Position numbers and translations under genes: made by a program
The notes under the pieces: model-generated
The model's database searches: none
Told to the model about the DNA's origin: nothing
Seen by the model: only the letters and a program-made list of their open reading frames with translations
Part shown: piece by piece, positions 1 to 7,949 of the stretch
How the letters are laid out: the number at the start of each line of letters is the position of its first letter
Numbering within the stretch: position 1 is the stretch's first letter
Origin: an uncultured Eubacteriales bacterium
GTDB lineage: Bacteria; Bacillota; Clostridia; Lachnospirales; Lachnospiraceae
Length of the DNA stretch: 41,454 nt
Assembly: GCA_900549105.1 (NCBI GenBank)
Contig: URND01000011.1
Coordinates: 1 to 41,454, forward strand
Direction of reading: 5' to 3'

Positions 1-78
1 CTTTTCGGGATTGTTTTATTGTTTAATTGTCAATGTTCGTCTTTTTTGATGTTGCTTTTTCTCTCGTGCAACTTTTAT

Positions 79-107
79 AGAATAACACATTTTTATTCTT
101 TTGTCAA
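79..107 (-). promoter_or_regulatory. Possible sigma-A promoter reading out of the window to the left
   Basis: On the minus strand TTGACA is followed, after 17 bases, by TATTCT (4 of 6 matches to the -10 consensus). It would drive a gene lying beyond the left edge, which cannot be seen. Positions 1-78 hold no gene that I can recognise. Confidence 0.35.
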
Positions 108-149
108 CATCTTTTTTTAATTTATTTTGAATATTTTTTATATTCAAAG

Positions 150-237
150 CGGAGAAGGAGGGATTTGAACCCTCGCGCCGCGTTAGCGACCTATACCCTT
201 AGCAGGGGCACCTCTTCGGCCTCTTGAGTACTTCTCC
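150..237 (-). tRNA. tRNA-Ser (anticodon GCU)
   Basis: An 88-nt type II tRNA. The 7-bp acceptor stem pairs GGAGAAG with CTTCTCC, and the discriminator base is G, as expected for serine. The anticodon loop CTGCTAA gives anticodon GCU (at 201-203), which reads AGC and AGU. A long variable arm and a GGTTCAAATCC T-arm are present. The 3' CCA is not encoded, unlike the tRNA-Arg at the other end of the window. Confidence 0.95.
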
Positions 238-288
238 GAATTGTTAAAAATTATGAAATTTTTAACGCACTTTTTTCAGTGCTTGTCT

Positions 289-318
289 ATTATAATACAT
301 TTTTACCAGTATTGTCAA
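289..318 (-). promoter_or_regulatory. Sigma-A promoter of tRNA-Ser
   Basis: A perfect TTGACA and a perfect TATAAT separated by 18 bases on the minus strand. Transcription would start near 282, about 45 nt upstream of the mature tRNA 5' end. The stretch 238-402 otherwise holds only AT-rich DNA, with no clear terminator for the fumarase operon. Confidence 0.75.
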
Positions 319-402
319 CTTATTTTGATGATATTTTTTATTTAATTTTTACAGCACAAGATATAGTTTTTTTCTCATATTTTATATTATATATAGTAAT
401 AA

Positions 403-954
403 CTAAATATGACGATACTCTTTCACAACCGTTTCATAAAGGTTATTTCCTTCCGAATCGATAACTACAATCGCCGGAAGATTCTCCACCTCCAGTTTTC
501 GGATAGCCTCTGTTCCCAAATCATCATAGGCAATCACTGTTGATTTTTTTATAGCTTTGGACAGTAAAGCTCCTGCGCCGCCGACTGCAGCAAAATAAAC
601 CGCTTTATTACGAATAATGGCCTCCACGACTTCTTTGGAGCGTTTTCCCTTTCCAATCATACCTTTCAATCCACAATCCATTAATTTTGGCGCGTATTTA
701 TCCATCCGGCTGCTTGTTGTCGGGCCTGCTGAACCAATCGGACGACCCTCCCTGGCCGGCGATGGCCCCATATAATAGATAATATTATTTTCCAGATTCA
801 TCGGTATATCTTCATTTGCCAGCATAGATTCATACATTCTTTTATGCGCTGCATCTCTGGCGGTGTAAATTGTACCGGTGATATAAACATAATCCCCTGA
901 TTTTAATTCTTTTATTGTTTCATCCTTTAAGGGTGCATCAATATGTTTTTTCAT
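403..954 (-). CDS. Fumarate hydratase class I, beta subunit (Fe-S hydro-lyase)
   Basis: Small subunit of an oxygen-sensitive Fe-S hydro-lyase that interconverts fumarate and malate; the family also includes L-tartrate dehydratase. The 183 residues match the C-terminal domain of single-chain class I fumarases, with the conserved GPTTSSRMDKY stretch around residues 76-86 and the FAAVGGAGALL stretch about 40 residues later. It begins 21 bp after the alpha subunit gene, with an AAGGAG Shine-Dalgarno, so the two should be made together. In fermenting Clostridia this enzyme usually serves the fumarate/succinate branch. Tartrate as substrate cannot be excluded from sequence. Confidence 0.9.
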   Translation of the reverse strand: MKKHIDAPLKDETIKELKSGDYVYITGTIYTARDAAHKRMYESMLANEDIPMNLENNIIYYMGPSPAREGRPIGSAGPTTSSRMDKYAPKLMDCGLKGMIGKGKRSKEVVEAIIRNKAVYFAAVGGAGALLSKAIKKSTVIAYDDLGTEAIRKLEVENLPAIVVIDSEGNNLYETVVKEYRHI

Positions 955-975
955 TCTGCTTTCTCCTTAAATTTT

Positions 976-1818
976 TTATAATTCCCGTGTTACATGTCGG
1001 TTCACATGACAGCATATATTAATAGCCACCGGAAGGCCGGCAATATGTGTCGGATAAGTTTCAATATTGACAGCCATCGCTGTCACTGTACCGCCAAGTC
1101 CTCCGGGTCCAATTCCCAATTGATTAATTTTATCAAGCATTTCTGTCTCTAATTCTCTGACATATGGAATTTCCGAATGTTTTCCGGCTTCTCTTGTCAG
1201 CGCATGTTTGGACATTAAGGCGGATTTTTCAAAATCTCCCCCAATACCAACGCCGACAACCAGCGGCGGACAGGCATTTGGACCTGCTGCATCTACAGTT
1301 TCAAGAATGGCCTTTTTGACACCCTCAATGCCATCAGCCGGCTTAAGCATACAAATCCGGCTCATATTCTCACTTCCAAATCCTTTTGGCGCCAAAGTTA
1401 TTTTAAAAGTTTCTCCCGGAACCATCTGATAATGAATAACAGCCGGCGTATTATCCTTTGTATTCACACGGTAAATTGGGTCTTCAACCACGGATTTACG
1501 CAAAAATCCTTCCGTATATCCCCGCCGGACCCCTTCATTAATCGCTTCCTCCAACACACCGTCAATGATATGTACTTCCTGTCCGATTTCCACAAACAAA
1601 ACAGCCATCCCCGTATCCTGACAAATCGGAATCATTTCTTCTCCCGCAATTTTCAGATTATCTTCAAGCTGTTTTAACACCTGCTTCCCCAAAGGGGATT
1701 TTTCTGTTTCTATCGCATGATTCATTGCAGCCGCCATATCATCTGACAAAAAATGGGTTGCCTGAATACACATATCGCGAACAGTATCGCTGATTCTATG
1801 GCAAGATATATCTCTCAT
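976..1818 (-). CDS. Fumarate hydratase class I, alpha subunit
   Basis: Large catalytic subunit holding the [4Fe-4S] cluster. The three expected cysteine ligands are visible in PICQDTGM, NACPPLVVG and the AINICCHVNRH segment near the C terminus. I start the protein at MRDISCHR, 24 codons inside the longest open frame, because GGAGG lies 7 nt upstream of that ATG. The extra N-terminal residues would be a hydrophobic stretch overlapping the promoter. It gives 280 residues, normal for split class I fumarases. It is the first gene of a two-gene operon with the beta subunit. Confidence 0.92.
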   Translation of the reverse strand: MRDISCHRISDTVRDMCIQATHFLSDDMAAAMNHAIETEKSPLGKQVLKQLEDNLKIAGEEMIPICQDTGMAVLFVEIGQEVHIIDGVLEEAINEGVRRGYTEGFLRKSVVEDPIYRVNTKDNTPAVIHYQMVPGETFKITLAPKGFGSENMSRICMLKPADGIEGVKKAILETVDAAGPNACPPLVVGVGIGGDFEKSALMSKHALTREAGKHSEIPYVRELETEMLDKINQLGIGPGGLGGTVTAMAVNIETYPTHIAGLPVAINICCHVNRHVTREL

Positions 1819-1861
1819 CTCTAGACCTCCGTTTGTACATATAAATGTATATATAAAAGAA

Positions 1862-1890
1862 ATTATAATGTACATTTCTGTAAAAATCAA
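1862..1890 (-). promoter_or_regulatory. Sigma-A promoter of the fumarase operon
   Basis: TTGATT, 17 bases, then a perfect TATAAT on the minus strand. The -35 box overlaps the T-tract of the upstream terminator. The palindrome AATGTACATT sits in the spacer (1867-1876), and a second TGTACAT followed by a near-inverted ATGTATA lies just downstream of the likely start site, so an operator is possible. Confidence 0.75.
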
Positions 1891-1891
1891 T

Positions 1892-1922
1892 GAGGGCTGC
1901 CGTATTATTCACAGCAGCCCTC
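1892..1922 (-). terminator. Intrinsic terminator of the nucleoside/aldolase operon
   Basis: A perfect 9-bp GC-rich stem (GAGGGCTGC / GCAGCCCTC) with a 13-nt loop, followed on the minus strand by ATTGATTTTTAC. It lies 23 bp after the aldolase stop codon and separates that operon from the fumarase genes. Confidence 0.85.
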
Positions 1923-1945
1923 TTGAATTATAACTTCTTATATAT

Positions 1946-2608
1946 TTAATATCCCTTTTTCCCGCCTGGCTGACCATAAGTCATAAATTTTTCAAGCACC
2001 TGATTCATATCTTCATCATTTAAAACAACCGGCGTTCCTACGCTCATGCTCCGATATTGAAGCTCAGCCACAAATTCCATATTGCATGTCAGGCTATAAG
2101 CGCTCGCCAAATCTGTTCCACAGGTTATAAGTCCGTGATTAGCAAGTATAACCGCTTTACTGTCTCCGCATGCTTTTATAGCTTCTTCAGCCAGTTCCAC
2201 AGTTCCAAATAAATGATAAGGCGCACATGGCACTTCGGCTACTCCCGCGTCCGCAATTGCATAATGTACTGCCTTTAAAGGCTTATTCAGAATTGCAAAT
2301 ATCGTAGAATAGATTGGATGTGTATGAACAACAGCTCGAATCTCCGGCTTGTTTTTATAAAATACGGTATGTAATGCCCATTCGCTGGACGGTTTTCTAT
2401 TACTGTCCACAATATGGTTTTCCAAGTCCATAACAACAATATCTTCCGGGGAAATTTCAAAATAATCCATTCCCGACGGAGTAATTGCCATTAACCCCTG
2501 CTCCGCATTATAAATACTCAGATTTCCACCGGTTCCTGCAGTGAGTTTCTCTCTGCTCATTCTTTTTCCATATTCTACCAAAAGTTCCCTTTCAGCCTGT
2601 AATATCAT
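1946..2608 (-). CDS. Class II aldolase (fuculose/ribulose-1-phosphate aldolase type)
   Basis: Zinc-dependent aldolase of the FucA/AraD family, 220 residues (FucA is about 215). Predicted zinc ligands are H95 and H97 in HTHP and H158 in ANHG; E76 in KPSSEW matches the catalytic glutamate of fuculose-1-phosphate aldolase. The family cleaves ketose-1-phosphates to DHAP plus an aldehyde. In the DHAP shunt, related enzymes cleave 5-deoxyribulose-1-phosphate or 5-methylthioribulose-1-phosphate. It is the last gene of the operon, with an MtnA-type isomerase upstream whose product would be its substrate. A 4-epimerase role is less likely because no pentulose-5-phosphate source is present. The exact substrate is inferred. 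Confidence 0.85.
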   Translation of the reverse strand: MILQAERELLVEYGKRMSREKLTAGTGGNLSIYNAEQGLMAITPSGMDYFEISPEDIVVMDLENHIVDSNRKPSSEWALHTVFYKNKPEIRAVVHTHPIYSTIFAILNKPLKAVHYAIADAGVAEVPCAPYHLFGTVELAEEAIKACGDSKAVILANHGLITCGTDLASAYSLTCNMEFVAELQYRSMSVGTPVVLNDEDMNQVLEKFMTYGQPGGKKGY

Positions 2609-2625
2609 TAAAAAACCTCCTTTTA

Positions 2626-3588
2626 TTATCGTTTTCCTTTATCAAAGAATTCACCTGTTGCCTTTGGAGGGTGATTATATTTTGAGAAAAATACAAGTAA
2701 TACCAAGGTCAATATATATGGTATCGTTTGGAATAAAAACGAATAATTACTTGATAATCCCATAACGAGACATAATTGATAGCCTCCGGCTCGTGCGATG
2801 CCAAAAAACAGACACACTGCCAATGTTCGCCAGATATCCCAGTTTCCAAAAATCAACGCGGCGATTGCCAGATACCCATATCCTGAATAAATGCTGGCAG
2901 AAAAGTTTCCAGCCATAGAATAGGCGAAAAACATACCGCCGATTCCTGATAATCCGCCGCATAAAATCACTGAAATAAAACGTACTTTTGTGACGCTTCC
3001 GCCGGCCGCATCCACAGATTGAGGATTCTCTCCGCATGCCCTGAGACGCAGGCCAAATTTTGTCTTATACATTAAATAGCTCATAATACCTGCGATAATC
3101 AGAATAATTATTTCATAAGGGTATACGTCTTTAAAAAATGCTCCTAAAACAGGAATCTCAGAAATTCCGGAAACTGTATATTTTTGCGACACACCGATAT
3201 TAAATAAGTTTGACGGTTTATTAAAAATCACATCATTAATAATACTTGTTGCAAAAATTGTCACTGCGGAAGCCAAAATATTTACAACAACACCACTGAT
3301 AACCTGATTTGCCCGAAGGAATATACATAAAACCGCATGAATAACAGAAAATACCATGCCACCGATAATGGCTGCCAACAAAGCAATATAAATCAACCAT
3401 GGTGATGAAGCTCCGATACTTTGCTGCGCAATAATTACCGCAAATGCCCCGCAGAAGGCTCCGAATCCCTGAAAACCTTCAATACACAACATTGTAACGC
3501 CGCTCTTTTCTGAATAAATTCCGCCAATTGCCATAATAAACAGCGGCAACGCAAAAGATAACCCATTAATAATAATTGTATTTATCAT
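2626..3588 (-). CDS. Nucleoside ABC transporter permease (NupQ-like)
   Basis: Inner-membrane permease of the BPD_transp_2 family, 320 residues with about eight to ten hydrophobic segments and the conserved region ASAVTIFATSIIN in the middle. Resembles B. subtilis NupQ (YufQ), one half of a guanosine/nucleoside importer. It pairs with the neighbouring permease to form the channel. Its ATG overlaps the stop codon of that permease gene (TAATG), and GGAGG lies 7 nt upstream, indicating translational coupling. The C terminus is short and charged (FFDKGKR). Confidence 0.9.
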   Translation of the reverse strand: MINTIIINGLSFALPLFIMAIGGIYSEKSGVTMLCIEGFQGFGAFCGAFAVIIAQQSIGASSPWLIYIALLAAIIGGMVFSVIHAVLCIFLRANQVISGVVVNILASAVTIFATSIINDVIFNKPSNLFNIGVSQKYTVSGISEIPVLGAFFKDVYPYEIIILIIAGIMSYLMYKTKFGLRLRACGENPQSVDAAGGSVTKVRFISVILCGGLSGIGGMFFAYSMAGNFSASIYSGYGYLAIAALIFGNWDIWRTLAVCLFFGIARAGGYQLCLVMGLSSNYSFLFQTIPYILTLVLLVFFSKYNHPPKATGEFFDKGKR

Positions 3589-4742
3589 TACATTGCCTCC
3601 TTCTCTGAATCATTCCATTTTGCTTTTTGCCGTTTTGCGATATAAATTAAAAATCCACCGCAAGCGCTGAAGAGAAGAATAATTCCCGTTATTACCGAAG
3701 CAATTTCTTTACTTACTCCAATTGTCGAACTCATATATACACTGCCGGCCTGGAGTATTGTTATAAGAAATGAAGCAAAAATACATCCAATCGGATTATT
3801 GTTTCCAAGCAACGCAACCGCGATACAGTCATATCCCATGCTGGACAATTCATTTGGATAAATTGTATTATAATATCCAAGGTAATAGGTAACTCCGGCA
3901 AGACCGGCAAAAGCTCCGGATAATCCCATAGCGACAAGGATACTCCGATTGACATTAACACCGGCATATCTGGAACACTCTTTGTTCAAACCGACATTTT
4001 TTAATTCAAATCCTAAAACAGTTTTCTCCAGGAATATTTTTATGCCGATTACTGCAGCGACAGCGATAATAATTCCAAGTGGTATCGATATAGAATATCC
4101 CCCAATATTCACATCTGTCAGCATTAATCTTGCTGCATTGGAACATCTTCGCGTTGTCCGAGTTACCGGGTCCGAATAATAGGAGTTGATAAAAAAGGCT
4201 GTGACTAAACTGATAATATAATTAATAATAATAGTTGAAACAACCTCATGAATATTAAACTTATATTTTAATACACCCACAAACATACCGAGAAGTCCGC
4301 CTACAACAATACCTATAAGCACAGCAACAGGTTTTGCAATATAAGGACTTAAATCACTATATCCAACAATCACTGTGGCAATAAATCCTGAAGCCAGCAT
4401 TTGTCCGGAAACACCGATATTAAAAAGATTAGCCCGCATTGCGATGACAACGCCGATAGATGCAATAAGCATCGGCGCCATAATGCCTAAAAATGAAAAG
4501 ATATCCGTAATCATACCCTTTCCGCTGGCATAGGATGGTTTTGGCAAAAATCCGCAGCCTCTGATAAAACTTGCAAAAGTTTCAATTGGATTTTTTCCAA
4601 GGGCAATTAAAAGAATCGCCGCCACAATTAAACTCAAAACGATGCTGACAAATGGTATGGCAATAGAACTTGTTTTATCATTCGATAAAAAATCCCAAAA
4701 TATCATAAGAATATTTTTCTTTTTCTTCTTTTGTTCTTTCAA
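3588..4742 (-). CDS. Nucleoside ABC transporter permease (NupP-like)
   Basis: Second membrane subunit, 384 residues, with a lysine-rich cytoplasmic N terminus (KEQKKKKKN) and about nine membrane spans. The segment IAMRANLFNIGVSGQM resembles the permease motif shared by NupP and RbsC-like proteins that contacts the ATPase. The start overlaps the ATPase gene by 4 bp (ATGA). It forms a heterodimer with the downstream permease; this pairing is inferred from gene order and the B. subtilis NupNOPQ precedent. Confidence 0.9.
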   Translation of the reverse strand: MKEQKKKKKNILMIFWDFLSNDKTSSIAIPFVSIVLSLIVAAILLIALGKNPIETFASFIRGCGFLPKPSYASGKGMITDIFSFLGIMAPMLIASIGVVIAMRANLFNIGVSGQMLASGFIATVIVGYSDLSPYIAKPVAVLIGIVVGGLLGMFVGVLKYKFNIHEVVSTIIINYIISLVTAFFINSYYSDPVTRTTRRCSNAARLMLTDVNIGGYSISIPLGIIIAVAAVIGIKIFLEKTVLGFELKNVGLNKECSRYAGVNVNRSILVAMGLSGAFAGLAGVTYYLGYYNTIYPNELSSMGYDCIAVALLGNNNPIGCIFASFLITILQAGSVYMSSTIGVSKEIASVITGIILLFSACGGFLIYIAKRQKAKWNDSEKEAM

Positions 4743-6277
4743 TGTTCCTTCACTCCCATCATATAACTGCCAACCTCATTTGTCGTCAATTCCGAAGCAT
4801 CCGCAATCTTTAGAATTTCACCATTATAGATGACGCCAATCGTATCAGCAAGCTGCATAACTTCATCCAGTTCCAGAGAAATAAGTAATATTGCTCTTCC
4901 TTTTTCCCGCTCTTCCAATATCTGTTTATGTATATTTTCAATTGCTCCGATATCCAGTCCACGGGTTGGCTGAACAAAAATCATAAACGGCGCTTCCTGC
5001 TCGATTTCACGTCCTACAATCGCTTTCTGCTGATTTCCTCCGCTCATGGAACGGACAACCGTTTTAGCCCCCGAACCGCTTCGAATATCATATTTGTCAA
5101 TCAAAGTACCGGCATATTCATCAAAAGTTTTAAAATTTAAGAATCCGGATTTTGCAAAGGGTTCTTTATAATAATTTTTTATTGCCAGATTATCTCTCAA
5201 TGTTGCATCCAATATTACGCCATATTTCTGACGGTCCTCAGGAATATAAGACATTCCGGCAAGTGTTCTGGAGCGGATATCCATATCTGTAATATCCACG
5301 CCATTAAGAAGAATCTTTCCTTTATCAGTTGGAATTAACCCGGCAATGGCATCGGCAAGTTCTGTCTGCCCGTTTCCGGATACACCTGCAATCGCCAGAA
5401 TTTCTCCTCCCCGGATATTGAAGCTGACATGTTTAACAACTTCTATTTTATTTTCATCTTTTACCGTCAAATCTTTAACTTCAAGAACAACATCTCTGTA
5501 ATTCCTGTCTGATTTCGTGATATTAAATAAAACATTACGGCCAACCATCATATTAGCCATTTCTTTTGTGGAAGTTGTTTTTACATCGAGAATATCAATT
5601 AATTTTCCGCGTCTCAAAATGGCGCATCTGTCTGCAATCTGCTTAATTTCTTCCAGCTTATGCGTAATTAAAATAATTGTTTTTCCTGAATCTGAAAGCT
5701 GGCGCATAATTTTTAACAGATATTCAATTTCCTGAGGTGTCAATATGGCTGTCGGCTCATCAAAAATTAAGATTTCCGCATCCCGATATAACATTTTCAA
5801 AATTTCAACACGCTGCTGTATCGAAACATTTACTTCGTCAATCCGCTTCGTCGGCTCTACTTCCAATCCATATTTCATTGAAAGAGCCCGAATCTTTTCA
5901 TTGGCCGTTTTAATGTCCACATATGGAAAAATGCCAAATTTCTTTTTCATCGGTTCAACGCCAAGAACAATATTTTCTGTAATCGTATAATTTGAAACCA
6001 GCTTAAAATGCTGATGAACCATTCCTATTTTTAAAGCCGCTGCTTCATTTGAAGAATGAAGCACTGTCTTTTCACCCCGAATATAAATTTCACCCTCATC
6101 CGGCTCATACATGCCAAACAGCATACTCATAAGTGTGGATTTTCCAGCGCCATTTTCGCCCAGCAGGGCATATATTTCACCTTTCCTAATTTTAATTGTC
6201 ACATCATCATTGGCAACAATTCCGGGAAATCGTTTTGTTATATGTCTCATCTCAACAACATAATCATTTTCTTTCAT
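4739..6277 (-). CDS. Nucleoside ABC transporter, double ATP-binding protein (NupO-like)
   Basis: Cytoplasmic ATPase with two fused ABC domains, 512 residues. Domain 1 has Walker A GENGAGKST (residues 40-48), a degenerate signature (SIQQRVEI) and Walker B ILIFDEPTA. Domain 2 has a degenerate Walker A (GVSGNGQTE), a good signature (MSGGNQQK) and an altered Walker B ending FVQPTRGLD. One competent and one degenerate site is the normal pattern for the RbsA/NupO family. It is the first of the three membrane-transport genes and follows a strong hairpin that separates it from the phosphorylase genes. Confidence 0.92.
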   Translation of the reverse strand: MKENDYVVEMRHITKRFPGIVANDDVTIKIRKGEIYALLGENGAGKSTLMSMLFGMYEPDEGEIYIRGEKTVLHSSNEAAALKIGMVHQHFKLVSNYTITENIVLGVEPMKKKFGIFPYVDIKTANEKIRALSMKYGLEVEPTKRIDEVNVSIQQRVEILKMLYRDAEILIFDEPTAILTPQEIEYLLKIMRQLSDSGKTIILITHKLEEIKQIADRCAILRRGKLIDILDVKTTSTKEMANMMVGRNVLFNITKSDRNYRDVVLEVKDLTVKDENKIEVVKHVSFNIRGGEILAIAGVSGNGQTELADAIAGLIPTDKGKILLNGVDITDMDIRSRTLAGMSYIPEDRQKYGVILDATLRDNLAIKNYYKEPFAKSGFLNFKTFDEYAGTLIDKYDIRSGSGAKTVVRSMSGGNQQKAIVGREIEQEAPFMIFVQPTRGLDIGAIENIHKQILEEREKGRAILLISLELDEVMQLADTIGVIYNGEILKIADASELTTNEVGSYMMGVKEH

Positions 6278-6298
6278 ACGACCCGCCTCTTTAAAATC

Positions 6299-6331
6299 GG
6301 AAGTGTTTCACAAAAATCATGAAACACTTCC
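6299..6331 (-). terminator. Strong intra-operon hairpin between deoD-type gene and transporter genes
   Basis: Perfect 12-bp inverted repeat (GGAAGTGTTTCA / TGAAACACTTCC) with a 9-nt loop in the 64-bp gap. In the direction of the operon it is followed by GATTTTAAAG, a weak U-tract, so it is better read as a partial terminator or mRNA-stabilising element than as the operon end. The T-run on the opposite side (CTTTTTATT) would terminate plus-strand transcripts. Confidence 0.6.
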
Positions 6332-6341
6332 TTTTTATTCA

Positions 6342-7067
6342 TCAATCAATCGTTCTCCAGGCTGTCTCTAATGCAATTTCCATCATTTCATTAAAAGATT
6401 CCTGTCTTTCCATAACTGACAATTCTGCACCTGTAAATACATTATCGGAAATTGTCAGCATACTCAGAGCCTTTTTATGAAGATAGGATGCTGTCCAATA
6501 TAATCCAGCCGTTTCCATTTCAACACATAACAGATTTAAGTCTTTTGCTTTCTGATTCATATTTTCATTAGCATTGTAAAATGTATCTGTTGTAAAAACG
6601 GAACCAACCTTTACGCTTGCTCCTTTTTCTTTGGCTGAATCAACCGCATAACTTAACATCTCATAATTTGCAGTCGGCGCCAGAGTTCCTTCAAAACCAA
6701 ACTGAGAATCAAAGTTTGAATTTGTCGAAGCGCTCATTGCAATAACAACATCTCTCAAATTTACGCCGTCGGCAATAGCTCCCGCAGAACCAACACGAAT
6801 AATTGCCTCTACGTCAAAAAATTTGTATAAATCCATTGCATACAGAGTAATTGAAGGGATACCCATTCCGCTTCCCATCACAGAAATCTTTTTTCCTTTA
6901 TAAGTACCTGTATATCCAAACATATTTCTTACAGTGTTAAAAAGTACAGGATTCTCAAGATATGTCTCTGCAATATATTTAGCGCGCAGAGGGTCTCCCG
7001 GCATAAGAACAACTTTTGCTACATTTTCTTTTTCAGCCTGAATACAGGCTGTAGGCGTTGTTATCAT
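6342..7067 (-). CDS. deoD: DeoD-type (hexameric) purine nucleoside phosphorylase
   Basis: Splits purine nucleosides with phosphate to base plus ribose-1-phosphate; 241 residues, usual for the family. Seen: LMPGDPLRAKYIAE (phosphate binding), GSGMGIPS, RVGSAGAI, CVEMETAGLY (ribose/base) and TISDN with ERQ downstream, which should hold the catalytic Asp and Arg (D204 and R217 in E. coli). Odd: the family's N-terminal PH motif, whose His4 contacts the 5'-OH across the subunit interface in E. coli, reads TPTACIQAE here, so a Cys aligns with that His. This hints at a preference for 5'-deoxy or 5'-thio nucleosides, but that is inference. It sits 16 bp after the Udp-like gene with an AGGGAGG ribosome site. 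Confidence 0.88.
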   Translation of the reverse strand: MITTPTACIQAEKENVAKVVLMPGDPLRAKYIAETYLENPVLFNTVRNMFGYTGTYKGKKISVMGSGMGIPSITLYAMDLYKFFDVEAIIRVGSAGAIADGVNLRDVVIAMSASTNSNFDSQFGFEGTLAPTANYEMLSYAVDSAKEKGASVKVGSVFTTDTFYNANENMNQKAKDLNLLCVEMETAGLYWTASYLHKKALSMLTISDNVFTGAELSVMERQESFNEMMEIALETAWRTID

Positions 7068-7083
7068 ACAGATTCCTCCCTAT

Positions 7084-7932
7084 TTATTTTATAATTTCAG
7101 GATAAAAATATTTTTTCCCCTTTTCTTTTTTCTTTTTATCCCATTCAGTCAAAATGCGAATAGCCTCCGCACCGACAAGGCAGGCTCTTTCTTCACCGCC
7201 GTCCTCTCTGACTTCTCCCGTCACACGCTGCACAACAACCGATGCGCACATACCGGCCCGAAGTCCGAAGAGACGTGACAATGTGAACAAAGCAGCTCCC
7301 TCCATATCATAATTTAAAACCTTAGCTGCCTGTAAATCTTTATAATCAGCTTCCGCTTTCTGCTGAATATAGCCGCCAAAGCTCGGTCTCGACTGTCCCG
7401 CATAGAATGAAGCCGTCGTACATCCGACGCCGACATGATATGTGAACCCAAGATTTTCACAAGCCTGAATTAATGCCATAACTACTTCAGGAGAAGCCGC
7501 CGAAGGATATTCGTCCCTCACATACTGGTGCGAAGTTCCATCCAAACGGACATTACAGTCATTTATGATAATATCTCCGATATGGATATTTTCCTGAATA
7601 GCCCCCGTCGTACCAACACGTATAAATGTATTTACGCCGGCAGATGCCATTGTTGTCAAAGGAAGCTCAAGATTTGGTCCGCCCATACCTGTAGACATGG
7701 CGGTAATCTGTGTTCCCTTGAAAGTTCCCGTTGCCGCGCAATAACCGCGATTCAGGCTATATTCATGAACACTTCCTTCATCCCATTGGCCGGCCATCAA
7801 ATGAATTCTTCTTGGATTTCCAGGTAAAAGCGCATATTCTCCCATATTCGGCACGGTAAACCCTTCCGTGACAGCGCCTCCTGTTTCAGCTTCGCTTAAA
7901 TTTTTTCTAGCTTCTTCCACACCTTCTGCCAT
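7084..7932 (-). CDS. Uridine phosphorylase-type nucleoside phosphorylase
   Basis: NP-1 family phosphorylase, 282 residues; E. coli Udp has 253, and the excess is an N-terminal extension of about 25 residues and a lysine-rich C-terminal tail. Conserved Udp features: LLPGNPRR, STGMGGPN, RVGTTGAIQ, VRLDG, AGQSR (Q and R match the uracil-contacting Gln166/Arg168) and NYDMEGAAL. The residues that read a pyrimidine base therefore look retained. I cannot find a counterpart to His8, which contacts the ribose 5'-OH in Udp. Together with the adjacent DeoD-type gene it widens the range of bases that can be removed before the shared sugar-phosphate steps. Confidence 0.82.
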   Translation of the reverse strand: MAEGVEEARKNLSEAETGGAVTEGFTVPNMGEYALLPGNPRRIHLMAGQWDEGSVHEYSLNRGYCAATGTFKGTQITAMSTGMGGPNLELPLTTMASAGVNTFIRVGTTGAIQENIHIGDIIINDCNVRLDGTSHQYVRDEYPSAASPEVVMALIQACENLGFTYHVGVGCTTASFYAGQSRPSFGGYIQQKAEADYKDLQAAKVLNYDMEGAALFTLSRLFGLRAGMCASVVVQRVTGEVREDGGEERACLVGAEAIRILTEWDKKKKEKGKKYFYPEIIK

Positions 7933-7949
7933 ATATTAAAACCCCTTAC

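Noticed and set aside
126..265. AT-only hairpins flanking tRNA-Ser (126-148 and 242-265)
   Set aside because: Perfect inverted repeats but made almost only of A and T with no T-run; not enough to call terminators.
279..464. 61-codon AT-rich frame near the left end
   Set aside because: Overlaps the tRNA-Ser promoter and the end of the fumarase beta gene; Phe/Tyr/Ile-rich composition typical of AT-rich noise.
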